Source of the DNA: an uncultured cyanobacterium
Lineage (GTDB): Bacteria; Cyanobacteriota; Cyanobacteriia; PCC-6307; Cyanobiaceae
Length of the DNA stretch: 64,000 nt
Assembly (NCBI GenBank): GCA_903858015.1
Contig: CAIOGZ010000092.1
Location: forward strand, 62,001 to 126,000
Direction: 5' to 3'
The translations under genes were made by a program, and so were the position numbers. This document shows, piece after piece, positions 27,118 to 38,191 of this stretch. Position 1 is the stretch's first letter. Every line of letters begins with the position of its first letter. Below the pieces are notes generated by a model. It searched no databases, had not been told where the DNA came from, and saw only the letters and a program-made list of their open reading frames with translations.

Positions 27118-28197
27118 ATGGATTTCTGCATCGAAGATTTGATGATCGAGCTGGTCAAAAATGGGGGTAGCGACCTCCACCTGGCCTCGGGCCACCCCCC
27201 CTTCGGACGCTTCAACGGTGAGCTGCGGCCGATCCGCCATCAGCAGATTCTCAGCGAGGACTCCTGCAATCGATTGATCTTTGACCTTCTCAACAACTCC
27301 CAGCGCAAACAACTGGAGCAGAACCTCGAACTCGACTGCTCCTACGGCCTGCAAGGGGTGGCTCGCTTCCGGGTGAACGTCTACCGGCAAAAGGGAAGCT
27401 ATGCGGCCTGCCTCCGGGCTCTCGGCAACAGCATTCCAGCGATTGAAAAACTAGGTGTTCCTCCAATTGTTGAAGAGATCAGCCGCAAACCCAGGGGCCT
27501 CATTCTGGTGACCGGCCCCACCGGATCTGGCAAGACAACCACCCTGGCAGCCCTGCTAGACAACATCAACCACACCCGTGGGGAACACATCCTAACCATT
27601 GAAGATCCAATCGAATTTATCTACCAAAACGACAAGTGCCTCATCCACCAGCGCGAGGTCAATGAAGATACCCGCAGCTTCGCCAATGCCCTGCGGGCCG
27701 CCTTGCGGGAAGACCCGGACGTGATCCTGGTGGGCGAGATGCGTGACCTGGAGACGATCCAACTGGCGATCAGCGCCGCTGAAACGGGCCACCTGGTCTT
27801 TGGCACGCTCCACACCAGCTCAGCCTCCCAAACCGTCGACCGGATGGTGGACGTGTTCCCCGCTGCCCAGCAGACCCAGGTGCGGGTTCAGCTGAGCTCG
27901 AGCCTGCTGGCCGTCTTCTCCCAGACCCTCTGCAAAAGCAGCCACGCCTCTGCCGGCGCCTTCGGCCGCGTCCTGGCCATGGAGGTCATGGTCAACACAC
28001 CAGCTTGCGCCAACTTAATCCGGGAAGGAAAGACAGCCCAGATCTATTCGATGATCCAGACTGGAGGCCAATACGGCATGCAAACCCTGGAGCGCTGCCT
28101 GGCCAATCTGGTCCAGAACGATCGGGTGACAGCTGAGGAAGCGGTGCGAAAAACAACCCGTCCTGAAGAGCTGGCGCGGCTGCTTGAGCAGCTGTGA
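27118..28197 (+). CDS. pilT: Type IV pilus twitching motility ATPase PilT
   Basis: 359 residues. PAS-like N-terminal domain (NGGSDLHLASGHPPFGRFNG), Walker A TGPTGSGKTTTLAALLD, Asp box TIEDPIEFIY, Walker B DPDVILVGEMRDLETI and the His box GHLVFGTLHTSSA, all as in PilT retraction motors. The C terminus lacks the exact AIRNLIRE motif but has ANLIREGKTAQIYSMIQTG in its place. Middle gene of pilB-pilT-pilC. Confidence 0.95.
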   Translation: MDFCIEDLMIELVKNGGSDLHLASGHPPFGRFNGELRPIRHQQILSEDSCNRLIFDLLNNSQRKQLEQNLELDCSYGLQGVARFRVNVYRQKGSYAACLRALGNSIPAIEKLGVPPIVEEISRKPRGLILVTGPTGSGKTTTLAALLDNINHTRGEHILTIEDPIEFIYQNDKCLIHQREVNEDTRSFANALRAALREDPDVILVGEMRDLETIQLAISAAETGHLVFGTLHTSSASQTVDRMVDVFPAAQQTQVRVQLSSSLLAVFSQTLCKSSHASAGAFGRVLAMEVMVNTPACANLIREGKTAQIYSMIQTGGQYGMQTLERCLANLVQNDRVTAEEAVRKTTRPEELARLLEQL

Positions 28198-28230
28198 TTC
28201 GAATTCCAACCCGCCTCGCCCCCTGATGCG

Positions 28231-29472
28231 ATGACCACCTTTCTCGTCACCTATGCCAGCCGCAGCGGCCGCAAGCGGGAGATGACCCTTGAAGCGGCCA
28301 GCCCAGCAGCAGCCCGACGCAGCCTGCGCGAGCGGGGCATTCTGCCCACCACACTGGTATGCAAAGAAAACAGCAAGCCTGCCCCCTACACAGCAGCAGC
28401 AGCAGCTTTTGATTGGCAAACGCTGTTCGAAGCAAAGATCAAGGTGAAGGAGAAGGCTTTATTCGCCAACAAACTTTCTGCCATGGTGAATGCGGGCGTG
28501 CCGATCATGCGGAGTCTGGATCTGATGCGGCGCCAGCAAAAGTCAGCCCTGTTCCGGCGAGCCCTGATCGCCATGGGTGAGGAGGTGAACCAGGGCGGCA
28601 GCCTCGGATCCTCGATGCGACGCTGGCCCAAGGTATTCGACAACCTCAGCATTGCAATGGTGGAAGCGGGTGAAGCCGGTGGTGTGCTCGATGAAACGCT
28701 CAAACGCCTGGCCCGGCTGTTGGAGGAGAATGCCCGCCTGCAAAACCAGATCAAAGGTGCGATGGGCTATCCGCTGACCGTACTAGTGGTCGCCATCCTG
28801 GTTTTTCTGGGCATGACAATCTTCCTGATCCCCTGCTTCGCCGACATTTTTGCTCAGCTGGGAGCGGAATTGCCATGGTTCACCCAGATGATGCTGAATC
28901 TCAGCAAATTACTCCGCTCTTCGTTCTCGGTGCTCCTGGTTGGCGGCTTGATTATCAGCGTTGTTGCCTTGAGAAGTTACCACTCCACCCCCCTTGGTCG
29001 CCGCAGGATTGATGCCATCCTGCTCAAGCTGCCGCTGTTCGGGGAGCTTCTCCAGAAATCGGCTTCGGCCCAGTTCTGCCGAACCATGGGTTCCCTATCC
29101 AAGGCTGGCGTACCGATCATGACGTCATTGGAGATCCTGCACGAAACCACGACCAACAAGGTGGTGAGTGATGCCATCAGCAACTCCCGCAACGACATCA
29201 GCGAAGGTGTGCCGCTGAGCATGGCCTTGGCGACGAAGCGGGTCTTCCCCGACATGATGCTCAGCATGTTGGCGATCGGCGAAGAAACCGGAGAGATGGA
29301 TACGATGCTCTCCAAGGTTGCCGATTTCTACGAAGATGAAGTCACCACTGCGGTCAAGACCCTAACATCCATGATCGAACCAATCATGATCGTGGTCGTT
29401 GGGGCCATTGTAGGCTCTATTTTATTGGCCATGTATCTACCGATGTTCTCCGTATTTGAGAACATCCGCTGA
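28231..29472 (+). CDS. pilC: Type IV pilus inner-membrane platform protein PilC
   Basis: 413 residues with two T2SSF repeats (KLSAMVNAGVPIMRSLDLM and RTMGSLSKAGVPIMTSLEIL), each followed by a membrane helix region (YPLTVLVVAILVFLGMTIFL and IEPIMIVVVGAIVGSILLAM). PilC is the rotor-like platform on which PilB and PilT act. The pilBTC cluster is inserted between grpE and the BaiN-like gene, where the Prochlorococcus backbone has none. No pilin or secretin gene lies nearby, so these must be elsewhere. Confidence 0.95.
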   Translation: MTTFLVTYASRSGRKREMTLEAASPAAARRSLRERGILPTTLVCKENSKPAPYTAAAAAFDWQTLFEAKIKVKEKALFANKLSAMVNAGVPIMRSLDLMRRQQKSALFRRALIAMGEEVNQGGSLGSSMRRWPKVFDNLSIAMVEAGEAGGVLDETLKRLARLLEENARLQNQIKGAMGYPLTVLVVAILVFLGMTIFLIPCFADIFAQLGAELPWFTQMMLNLSKLLRSSFSVLLVGGLIISVVALRSYHSTPLGRRRIDAILLKLPLFGELLQKSASAQFCRTMGSLSKAGVPIMTSLEILHETTTNKVVSDAISNSRNDISEGVPLSMALATKRVFPDMMLSMLAIGEETGEMDTMLSKVADFYEDEVTTAVKTLTSMIEPIMIVVVGAIVGSILLAMYLPMFSVFENIR

Positions 29473-29494
29473 GCCGCAAACCAAAACCTGCCGA

Positions 29495-30778
29495 TCAGGC
29501 AGCAGTTGGGCTGGCGGCCGCCAGGGCCTGGCCGGCCAACCAACCGGAGCTCCAGCAGTGCTGAAAGTTGAACCCCCCGGTGACGCCATCCACATCGAGC
29601 AGTTCCCCCACCAGGAACAAGCCGGCCTGCAGGCGGCTTTCCATCGTGGCCAGATTCACCTCACCGAGGGGAATGCCGCCGGCGGTGACGAACTCCTCGC
29701 CAAACGGCCCGCGACCGCCAATCGCGTAGCGGCTCTCGCGCAGCGCCTGGACCAGGGTCCGCTGCTGGGCCCGGCCCAGGTCCGCCCAACGCAGGCTGGG
29801 CTCAACGCCGCTGGCCTCCAGCAGATGCACCCAGAGGCGGCGGCTCAGGGCTGGCCAGGGCCGCACCGAACCGAGCTGGCGTCGGGCCTGCTCCACGCGG
29901 GCCGCGGCCAGGCGGGCCTCCAGATCGTTGGCGCTGAGCCCAGCGGTCCAGTCGACCCTCAAGGTGGCGCGATACCCCCAAGCGCGTAGATCACGGGCGG
30001 CAAAAGCGGTGAGCCGCAACGTGGCCGGTCCACTGAAGCCCCAGTGGGTGATCAACAGGGGACCCTGCTGCCGGTGCCGCTCCTGGCGGCGCCCGGAGGG
30101 AGGCTGGGCCGCAGGCGACGGCGGTTCGAGCTCCAACAGCACCGGATCCACCGCCACCCCAGCCAGAGCCGCCAGGGGGTGGGGCGCCAGGGCGAGGGTG
30201 AACAGGGAAGGCACCGGCGCGACGCGGCCATGGCCCAGGGATGCGGCGATGCGCAAGCCACTGGGATGGCTGCCGGTGGCGAGCACCAGGCGATCCGAGA
30301 GCAGCTCGCCACCGCCGCGGAGGCTGAGCCGAAAGCCACCGCTGGCGAGGGCTGTAACGGCTTGGAGAGCCTGTCCTTCCATGCTCCGCACCCCGGCCTG
30401 GCGGGCTGAGCGCCGCAGGGTGTCGACCACGGAACTGGAGCGGTTGGAGCGGGGGAAGAGGCGGCCATCGGCCTCCTCCACCAGCTCGAGGCCCCGGGCC
30501 CCAAACCAGGCCACGGTATCGCCCGTGGCGAAGCGGGAGAAGGGGCCGCGCAGGGCCTGGCCACCGCGGGGATAGTGCCCCACCAGGGCCCGGGGATCCC
30601 AGCAGGCATGGGTGACGTTGCATCGGCCACCGCCGCTGATCAGAACCTTGTGCAGCGGTTCGGGGGTGGCTTCGAGGATGAGGATGTCGGTGGCCCCCGC
30701 CTCGGCCGCCGCGATCGCCGCCATGTAACCGGCCGGACCACCGCCGGCCACCACCACGGACACTCGGCTGGGCAGCAT
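29495..30778 (-). CDS. BaiN/HI0933-family NAD(P)/FAD-dependent oxidoreductase
   Basis: 427 residues from ATG 30778. Flavoprotein of the HI0933 family: dinucleotide fold VVVAGGGPAGYMAAIAAAEA at the N terminus, KVLISGGGRCNVTHAC, GRLFPRSNRSSSVVDTL, LATGSHPSG and the C-terminal FAD loop VTAGGIPLGEVN... GLFLVGELLDVDGVTGGFNF. The physiological substrate of the family is mostly unknown. It is divergent from dusA with only six bases between the two start codons. Confidence 0.92.
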   Translation of the reverse strand: MLPSRVSVVVAGGGPAGYMAAIAAAEAGATDILILEATPEPLHKVLISGGGRCNVTHACWDPRALVGHYPRGGQALRGPFSRFATGDTVAWFGARGLELVEEADGRLFPRSNRSSSVVDTLRRSARQAGVRSMEGQALQAVTALASGGFRLSLRGGGELLSDRLVLATGSHPSGLRIAASLGHGRVAPVPSLFTLALAPHPLAALAGVAVDPVLLELEPPSPAAQPPSGRRQERHRQQGPLLITHWGFSGPATLRLTAFAARDLRAWGYRATLRVDWTAGLSANDLEARLAAARVEQARRQLGSVRPWPALSRRLWVHLLEASGVEPSLRWADLGRAQQRTLVQALRESRYAIGGRGPFGEEFVTAGGIPLGEVNLATMESRLQAGLFLVGELLDVDGVTGGFNFQHCWSSGWLAGQALAAASPTAA

Positions 30779-30784
30779 GGGGGG

Positions 30785-31807
30785 ATGGAGCACGCCTACC
30801 GCTTCAGTGTGGCCCCGATGCTGGATTGCACCGACCGCCACTTCCGGCTGCTGATGCGGCAGGTGAGCCGCCGCTGCCTGCTCAGTAGCGAAATGGTGGT
30901 GGCCCGGGCCCTGCACCACATCCGCGCCGACCTCTCGCCAGCCCGGGCGGCGGAAGCCGAGCAGCGGCTGGAGCGACTGCTGGGTTTCGATCCCCAAGAA
31001 CACCCCCTGGCCCTGCAGCTGGGCGGCGATGACCCCCGGCTACTGGCGGAGGCGGCCCGGTTGGCGACCGCCTGGGGATACGACGAAATCAACCTCAACG
31101 TGGGCTGTCCGAGCGAGAAGGTGCAACAGGGCCGCTTCGGGGCCTGCCTGATGGCCGAACCGGACGTGGTGGCCCGCTGCGTGGCCGCCATGGCAGCCGC
31201 CACGCCCCTGCCGGTCACGGTGAAACAGAGGATCGGTATCGACGACCTCGATTCCTTTGAGCATCTGATCCATTTCGTGGATACGGTGGCCGCCGCCGGC
31301 GCCCGCCGCTTTGCCGTGCATGCCCGCAAAGCCTGGCTGCAGGGTCTGGACCCGAAACAAAACCGCACCATCCCGCCCCTGCGCTGGGACCTGGTGCATC
31401 GCCTCAAAGCGGAGCGGCCCCAGCTGGTGATTGAACTCAATGGCGGCCTGGCGGATCTGGCCAGCTGCCAGACCCAGCTGAAGCTTGTCGATGGGGTGAT
31501 GGTGGGCCGGGCCGCCTATGCCCACCCCCTGCTGTGGGCGGATGTGGATAGGACGATCTTCAACGATGACAGCCGCCAGCCGGCGCGGGCCTCCAGCGTG
31601 GTGCGAGGGCTGATCCCCCACGCCGAGGCCTGGCGGGCCAAGGGCGGACGCCTGTGGGCCATCGCCCGCCACCTGGTGCACGTGGTGGAAGGAGTCAATG
31701 GAGCACGCCACTGGCGCGCCGAACTTAGCCGCGCCGCCGGGGGACGGCTGGCCGGCGTGGAGGTCCTGGAAGCAGCCGCCCGCCAACTGGAGCAGCGGGG
31801 GCTCTGA
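30785..31807 (+). CDS. dusA: tRNA-dihydrouridine(20/20a) synthase
   Basis: 340 residues from ATG 30785. FMN-dependent reduction of uridine to dihydrouridine in the tRNA D-loop. Motifs: SVAPMLDCTDRHFR, INLNVGCPSEKVQQGRFGACLM with the catalytic cysteine, VTVKQRIGIDD, FAVHARKAWLQGL and LVDGVMVGRAAY. Length and the Ala-Trp-Leu-x-Gly-Leu segment fit DusA rather than DusB/C. The frame is open upstream, but MEHAYRFSVAPM is the natural start. Confidence 0.93.
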   Translation: MEHAYRFSVAPMLDCTDRHFRLLMRQVSRRCLLSSEMVVARALHHIRADLSPARAAEAEQRLERLLGFDPQEHPLALQLGGDDPRLLAEAARLATAWGYDEINLNVGCPSEKVQQGRFGACLMAEPDVVARCVAAMAAATPLPVTVKQRIGIDDLDSFEHLIHFVDTVAAAGARRFAVHARKAWLQGLDPKQNRTIPPLRWDLVHRLKAERPQLVIELNGGLADLASCQTQLKLVDGVMVGRAAYAHPLLWADVDRTIFNDDSRQPARASSVVRGLIPHAEAWRAKGGRLWAIARHLVHVVEGVNGARHWRAELSRAAGGRLAGVEVLEAAARQLEQRGL

Positions 31808-31875
31808 TCCAGCCCTACCCCTCTGGCCATCAAAAGCAAGAGCTGGGCGAAGCCGGTGAGTTCGGCCGCTTCGCT

Positions 31876-32442
31876 TCAGACCTCGGCGCCGCCGTAGCCC
31901 CCGTAATCACCACCGCCGCCGCCATAACCGCCCGACTCGCCACCGGCACTACGGCGGCGGCGGACGCGGCCGGAGTCAAAGCCATCACTGCCGCGGTCAG
32001 CAGCGCTGCGGTCTTCCCAGCCGCGGGCTCCGGAGCCACCGCCGCCGCCATAGCCAGCTCCTCCTCCACCGCCGCCGTAGCCGCCACCAGCACCGCCACC
32101 GCCATAGCCGCCGCCGCCACGGCGGGGGGCGCCGTAGCCACCGCCACCGCCGTAGCCACCGCCACCGCCACCGCCGTAGCCACCACCACCGCCGCCACCG
32201 CTGCGCGGCTCGGCCTTGTTGATGCGGAGGGCGCGGCCCATCAACTCGGCTCCTTGAAGCCCGTCAATCGCCTGGGTTTCCAGCTCCGGATCGGCCATCT
32301 CCACGAAGGCGAAGCCACGCTTGCGCCCGGTATCCCGCTCTAGGGGAAGGGAGCAATTGACCACTTCGCCATAGGGGGCGAACAGCTCGATCACGTCTTC
32401 CTGCTCAGCGCGGAAGGGAAGATTGCCAACAAAGATGCTCAC
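31876..32442 (-). CDS. Glycine-rich RNA-binding protein (RRM), cyanobacterial Rbp type
   Basis: 188 residues from GTG 32442. One RRM at residues ~1-80 with RNP2 (IFVGNL) and RNP1 (RGFAFVEM), then a long glycine/tyrosine-rich tail of GGGGYGGGG-like repeats broken by short arginine/serine-rich stretches. Cyanobacterial Rbps bind RNA and several are cold-responsive or localise mRNA to thylakoids. The repetitive tail encodes long GCC/CCG-rich tracts, so its length may vary between strains. Start set at GTG because VSIFVGNLPFRAEQED matches the family N terminus. Confidence 0.9.
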   Translation of the reverse strand: MSIFVGNLPFRAEQEDVIELFAPYGEVVNCSLPLERDTGRKRGFAFVEMADPELETQAIDGLQGAELMGRALRINKAEPRSGGGGGGGYGGGGGGGYGGGGGYGAPRRGGGGYGGGGAGGGYGGGGGGAGYGGGGGSGARGWEDRSAADRGSDGFDSGRVRRRRSAGGESGGYGGGGGDYGGYGGAEV

Positions 32443-32537
32443 GGAACGTCCAGGGGGGACCGGAGGGCGCAGGCGCGCCAATGACTTTCAAAGGTTAGAC
32501 CCACAAACCCAAAAACCAGAGCCTCTGTTTGGTGTCT

Positions 32538-34058
<1,521 letters not shown>

Positions 34059-34153
34059 GGCGGGGGCGATGCGCAGCCACCCAGATTGGCACCGGAGCCT
34101 GGCCGGGGAAGCAGGGGAGCGCGCCGGCGGCTAGCTGCGACCAGCGGTTGCCC

Positions 34154-35551
34154 TCAGCCGGGCGGCAGGGGCGGCAGCATCAGCTCCTCCCGCACCTTGA
34201 GCACCACCATCGAGGCGTCGTCCTCGAGCTGGCGGTCAGGGCCCACAAAGCGATCAAGCCGGGCGAACAGCTGATCCAAGATGGCCTGGGCGGCAAGGCC
34301 GGAGCGGCAGGCGGCCTTGAACAGCCCCAGCAGCCGCTGCTCATCAAAGCGATCGCCGCCGAGGCCGGCGGCTTCGGTGACGCCATCGGTGTAATACAGG
34401 AGTACGTCGCCGGGCTCTAAGGCCAGCTGGCCACAGCCGTACTCCGCCTCGCTCTGGAGGCCGATCAGCAGCCCAGGTGCATCGAGCCGCTCCACCTGGC
34501 CGAGGCGGTTGCGCCAGATCAGCGGAGGATTGTGGGCGGCATTGGCGTAACGCAGCAGCCGACTGCGGGGGTCGTAATCGGAATAGAAGAGCGACACGAA
34601 CCGGTGGGACTGGGCCAGGTCCTCCTGGGCGAGTTGGTTGAGGTCGTGGAGGATCCGATCCGGGGGCAGGCCGCTGAGCACCTCGGCCCGCAGCATCCCC
34701 CGCAGCAGGGTCATCAGCAGGCCGGCGGGCACCCCCTTGCCCATCACATCCCCCATCACCAGGGCCCAGCGCCCCCGCTCGCGGCGGCGGCCGATCGCCT
34801 GGGGCCGGGTGGGGATGAAGTCGTAGTAATCGCCGCCCACCTGGAAGGCGGGGCGGCAGCGGGCCGCCAGATCCACCCCTTCGATTTTGGGGCAGTGGTC
34901 GGGCAGAAGCTGGGCCTGGATCTCGGCGCCAATGCTGAGCTGGCGGTCGAGGCGTTCATGGCGGCGACTGTCCTCCTGGAGCTGGTCGTTCTCCAGGGCG
35001 ACGCCGGTGAGATCGGCCACCAGTTGCAGGTGGCGGCGGTGCACCTCGCTCCAGCTGAAGCCGCGCCGAGCGCTGAACACGTACAACCGCCCCCGCTGCC
35101 GGCTGCGCACCACCACCGAGGTGGCGATCACCTTGGCCGGCCCCAGCAGACGCTGCAGCAACGGATCGAGCAGCGCCACCACCGCCTCCTCCCCCGCTTG
35201 GATCGGCAGCTGGCCATCGCCGAGGGCCGTGAGCTGGCGCAGCAGCTCGGCGCAGCGTTCCCCCGGCGAGGCCTGCAACCGCTCCCGCCAGAGGCGGCCA
35301 TCGGGGTGCAACACCACCAACACGGCCCCCTCAGCCTCCACCAGCCGCGAGGCCACCAGCGGCACCAGCTCCAGAAACCGATTCAGATTGGTGAAGCTGC
35401 GCAGGCCAAAGGCCAGCGACACCAGCAGCTCCTGGTTACGGCGCTGCTCCCGGTTGAGGCTGTCGAGCAGCTGCCGCAGGGAGGCTCCGGCCGAGAGGGG
35501 GCCCGGGAGGGCGGCGGGGCCCGGGGGGCGGCGGGGCGGCGGGCTGCCCAA
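34154..35551 (-). CDS. RsbU-like PP2C serine phosphatase with GAF domain
   Basis: About 465 residues from TTG 35551 (start uncertain; the frame is open to 35923 but that part runs antisense through the DUF1622 gene). A GAF-like sensor region at ~30-215 (FTNLNRFLELVPLVASRLVE) is followed by a linker helix (LDRQLSIGAEIQAQLLPDHC) and an RsbU-type PP2C domain (GGDYYDFI, VMGDVMGKGVPAGLLM, RYANAAHNPP, DVLLYYTDGVTEA, DDASMVVLKV). Such phosphatases reactivate anti-anti-sigma factors in partner-switching signalling. Neighbour of argH as in Prochlorococcus. Confidence 0.88.
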   Translation of the reverse strand: MGSPPPRRPPGPAALPGPLSAGASLRQLLDSLNREQRRNQELLVSLAFGLRSFTNLNRFLELVPLVASRLVEAEGAVLVVLHPDGRLWRERLQASPGERCAELLRQLTALGDGQLPIQAGEEAVVALLDPLLQRLLGPAKVIATSVVVRSRQRGRLYVFSARRGFSWSEVHRRHLQLVADLTGVALENDQLQEDSRRHERLDRQLSIGAEIQAQLLPDHCPKIEGVDLAARCRPAFQVGGDYYDFIPTRPQAIGRRRERGRWALVMGDVMGKGVPAGLLMTLLRGMLRAEVLSGLPPDRILHDLNQLAQEDLAQSHRFVSLFYSDYDPRSRLLRYANAAHNPPLIWRNRLGQVERLDAPGLLIGLQSEAEYGCGQLALEPGDVLLYYTDGVTEAAGLGGDRFDEQRLLGLFKAACRSGLAAQAILDQLFARLDRFVGPDRQLEDDASMVVLKVREELMLPPLPPG

Positions 35552-35656
35552 GGAGCGGCCGCGAAGGACCCGAAAGGTAGCAGTGGTTTTGGGGTTCGTC
35601 GGGTTGGCTGCGCCCAGACCCCCACCTAGCCTGCGACGGCGGCTGAATGCGAATCG

Positions 35657-36061
35657 ATGGCGTTCACGGGCACGGCGGCCGAGGAGGTGCTGGTACCGCT
35701 GGCCCGGGCCACCTCGCTGTTGCTGGAGGGGCTCTCGGTGCTCACGGTGCTGGCCGGACTGGTGGCGATCAGCCGCGATGCGCTGCCCCAGCTGGGCCGG
35801 CGGCTGCCGCAGCGGCCCTCGATCCAGGCCCGGCTCAGCTTCGGCAGCTGGCTGGCGCTGGCGCTGGAGTTCCAGCTGGGGGCCGATATCGTTTCCACCA
35901 CGGTGAGCCCCTCCAAGGCCCACCTGATCCAGCTGGGGGTGGTCGCCGTGATCCGCACCTTCCTGAACCTGTTCCTAGGCCGCGAAATCGAGGCGGAACA
36001 ACGGCAAGAGGAGGCGAGCGAACGGCAGCGCGACCAGTCGTACCGGCGGGGCGGGCCATGA
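35657..36061 (+). CDS. DUF1622 family membrane protein
   Basis: 134 residues with two or three transmembrane helices (LLLEGLSVLTVLAGLVAI and LVVAVIRTFLNLFLG-like) and the DUF1622 pattern of ALALEFQLGADIVSTTVSPS and HLIQLGVVAVIRTFLN. The C terminus is charged (REIEAEQRQEEASERQR). Its stop overlaps the start of the formylglycine-generating enzyme gene (ATGA), so the two are coupled. Function of DUF1622 is unknown. Confidence 0.85.
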   Translation: MAFTGTAAEEVLVPLARATSLLLEGLSVLTVLAGLVAISRDALPQLGRRLPQRPSIQARLSFGSWLALALEFQLGADIVSTTVSPSKAHLIQLGVVAVIRTFLNLFLGREIEAEQRQEEASERQRDQSYRRGGP

Positions 36062-37029
36062 CCGCCGCCCGCCCGCCTGGACGTCCCCCGGCCCGGGAGA
36101 TGGTGTGGATTGGCGGCGGCAGCTTCCAGATGGGCTCTGATCGCCATTACCCCGAAGAGGCGCCGGCCCACCCGGTGGCGGTGGATGGTTTCTGGATCGA
36201 TCGCACCGCGGTGACCAACGCCCAGTTCCAAAAGTTCGTCAAAGCCACGGGCCACCGCACCCTGGCCGAGCGGCCAGCCGATCCCAGCGCCTACCCGGAG
36301 GCGCTGCCGGAGCTGCTGCAGCCGGCCTCAATTGTGTTCGTGCCGCCGCCGAGGCCGATCGGCAAGGGCGATCCCTACCAGTGGTGGCGCTACGTGGCGG
36401 GGGCGAACTGGCGCCATCCGGAGGGGCCCGGCAGCTCGATCAAGGGGCGGGAGCAGCATCCGGTGGTGCACATCGCCTTCGAGGATGCCCTGGCCTACGC
36501 GGTCTGGATCGGCAAGGGCCTGCCCACGGAGGCGGAATGGGAGTGGGCGGCCCGGGGCGGCCTGGCCGCAGCGGAGTACGCCTGGGGCGAGGAGCTCCAT
36601 CCGGCCGGGCGGATGCTGGCCAACACCTGGCAGGGGGATTTCCCCCACCACAACAGCGGCGCCGACGGCTGGGAAGGCACGGCGCCGGTGGGCTCCTATC
36701 CCGCCAACGGCTACGGCCTGCTCGACATGATCGGCAATGTCTGGGAATGGACCGACGACTGGTACCAGGAGCACCGGGCCCGGCTGGCAAGCGAACCCGA
36801 GGGCTGCTGCAACACCTTGGGCAATCCCCGCGGCGCCCCGGACCCGGGCAGCAGCATCGACCCCAGCTCCCAGCACGCCAGCATCCCCCGCAAGGTGGTG
36901 AAAGGCGGGTCGTTCCTGTGCGCCCCCAGCTACTGCCGCCGCTACCGGCCTGCGGCGCGGATGGCCCAGGGGATCGACACCTCCACCTGCCATCTGGGCT
37001 TCCGCTGCATCGTGCGGCCCCGACCATGA
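36058..37029 (+). CDS. Formylglycine-generating enzyme (sulfatase-modifying factor)
   Basis: 323 residues of the FGE-sulfatase fold: MVWIGGGSFQMGSDRHYPEE at the start, HPVAVDGFWIDRTAVTNAQF, GLPTEAEWEWAARGG, DMIGNVWEWTDDWY and the active-site region GGSFLCAPSYCRRYRPAARM with the two copper-binding catalytic cysteines (Cys288 and Cys293) spaced CxxxxC as in the human enzyme. It would oxidise the CSPSR cysteine of the arylsulfatase encoded ~1.4 kb downstream to formylglycine. Co-translated with DUF1622. Confidence 0.93.
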   Translation: MTAARPPGRPPAREMVWIGGGSFQMGSDRHYPEEAPAHPVAVDGFWIDRTAVTNAQFQKFVKATGHRTLAERPADPSAYPEALPELLQPASIVFVPPPRPIGKGDPYQWWRYVAGANWRHPEGPGSSIKGREQHPVVHIAFEDALAYAVWIGKGLPTEAEWEWAARGGLAAAEYAWGEELHPAGRMLANTWQGDFPHHNSGADGWEGTAPVGSYPANGYGLLDMIGNVWEWTDDWYQEHRARLASEPEGCCNTLGNPRGAPDPGSSIDPSSQHASIPRKVVKGGSFLCAPSYCRRYRPAARMAQGIDTSTCHLGFRCIVRPRP

Positions 37030-37057
37030 ACCCACCCAACCGAAGGGCCGCAGCGGG

Positions 37058-38125
37058 CTACTCGGAACCCAGATAACGGAGCCGTTCCAGCAGGTTGCGA
37101 TCCCGGAACCGCCGCAGCACCTGGGAGGGACGCTCGCCATAGCGGGCCAGGAAATCGCGGCTGAAGGAGGCCTGGGAGAGGTAGCCGCAGGCCTGGGCCA
37201 CCTGGGTGAGACCGCTGTTGGAGGCGGGTTGCTCCAGCAGGGCGCGGGCCTTGGCGAGGCGCTGCTGACGCAGCCACTGCATCGGGCCGCAGCCAAAACG
37301 CTGCTTGAAGGCGTATTGCAGGGCGCGGCGGCTGTAACTACTGCGCTGTTCCAGCTCCGTCAGGCTGATCGGTTGATCAAGGTCGGCCTGCAGCCAGTCC
37401 ACCAAGTCTTGGTGGGGAAAGGGCTCGGCCATCGGCGGCGCCTGGCTGGCTGCCTCCAGCAGATCGGGGACAAGCAGCATCACGATCAACCTGCGGATCA
37501 GGTCGTCGAGGCGCAGCATCGGATTGATCGCTCCCGAAACGGCCAGGCAGCGCTCGCTATAGGCCAGCGTTTCGATCAGCAGCTCGTGGAGGTGGTCGCG
37601 GCGGGGATCGGCCTTGCGGCTCAACACGGCGGGGCGCTCCAGGGCGGCCCGCAAGGGCAGCGGATCAAAGCCAGGACCGCCGATGGCATGGGCCACCGGC
37701 AGCAAGGAATCGGGCTGAAAACTGATGATCACGCCCGAGCACATGGTGTTGACCACCTTGATCTTGGCTTGGGTCGCCGGCAACAAAAAGCACGAGGAAC
37801 GATGGCTGTAGGTCTGGCGATCTACTGTGTAGGCGTTAACGCCGGCCCGATAGGGAAGGATCAGCTGGGCTTCGCATTTTTGCTCAACCTCGCCTTGGAT
37901 GCCGGAGCCCCAGGTAGACACCAAGGTTAGGTCGCCAAGCCGAAGGTAACCGGAATAGTTAATAAACGGCTGATCGCGCTGTGGATGGTCCCAGCGGTAA
38001 ACGTGGAATGGCAAAAACGTACTGATAACACTGCCATGGTCACCAGGATCGTTCGATGCCAAGGAAGCCCCTGGCAACTTGATGAACGGCAGCGAGGCAA
38101 TGTTGTCGACGAGCCCTACAGGCAT
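37058..38125 (-). CDS. AraC-family transcriptional regulator, likely of the sulfatase locus
   Basis: 355 residues from ATG 38125. A beta-rich N-terminal sensor half (residues ~1-200), then a helical linker and a C-terminal double helix-turn-helix AraC domain (SYSRRALQYAFKQRFGCGPM, then LTQVAQACGYLSQASFSRDF). It lies between the formylglycine-generating enzyme and the sulfatase gene and is divergent from the latter; two sets of direct repeats sit in the ~250-bp divergent spacer. It is a paralogue of the AraC gene at 2136-3320. Confidence 0.88.
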   Translation of the reverse strand: MPVGLVDNIASLPFIKLPGASLASNDPGDHGSVISTFLPFHVYRWDHPQRDQPFINYSGYLRLGDLTLVSTWGSGIQGEVEQKCEAQLILPYRAGVNAYTVDRQTYSHRSSCFLLPATQAKIKVVNTMCSGVIISFQPDSLLPVAHAIGGPGFDPLPLRAALERPAVLSRKADPRRDHLHELLIETLAYSERCLAVSGAINPMLRLDDLIRRLIVMLLVPDLLEAASQAPPMAEPFPHQDLVDWLQADLDQPISLTELEQRSSYSRRALQYAFKQRFGCGPMQWLRQQRLAKARALLEQPASNSGLTQVAQACGYLSQASFSRDFLARYGERPSQVLRRFRDRNLLERLRYLGSE

Positions 38126-38191
38126 AGATGCAGCAACTGCACAAATATGAACAGACCTTAGAAATGGCCCGCCCTTTTGCCAACGTAATTT

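Noticed and set aside
31900-32215. CRISPR-like repetitive GCC/CCG tract
   Set aside because: It is the in-frame glycine-rich tail of the RRM protein; no regular spacers.
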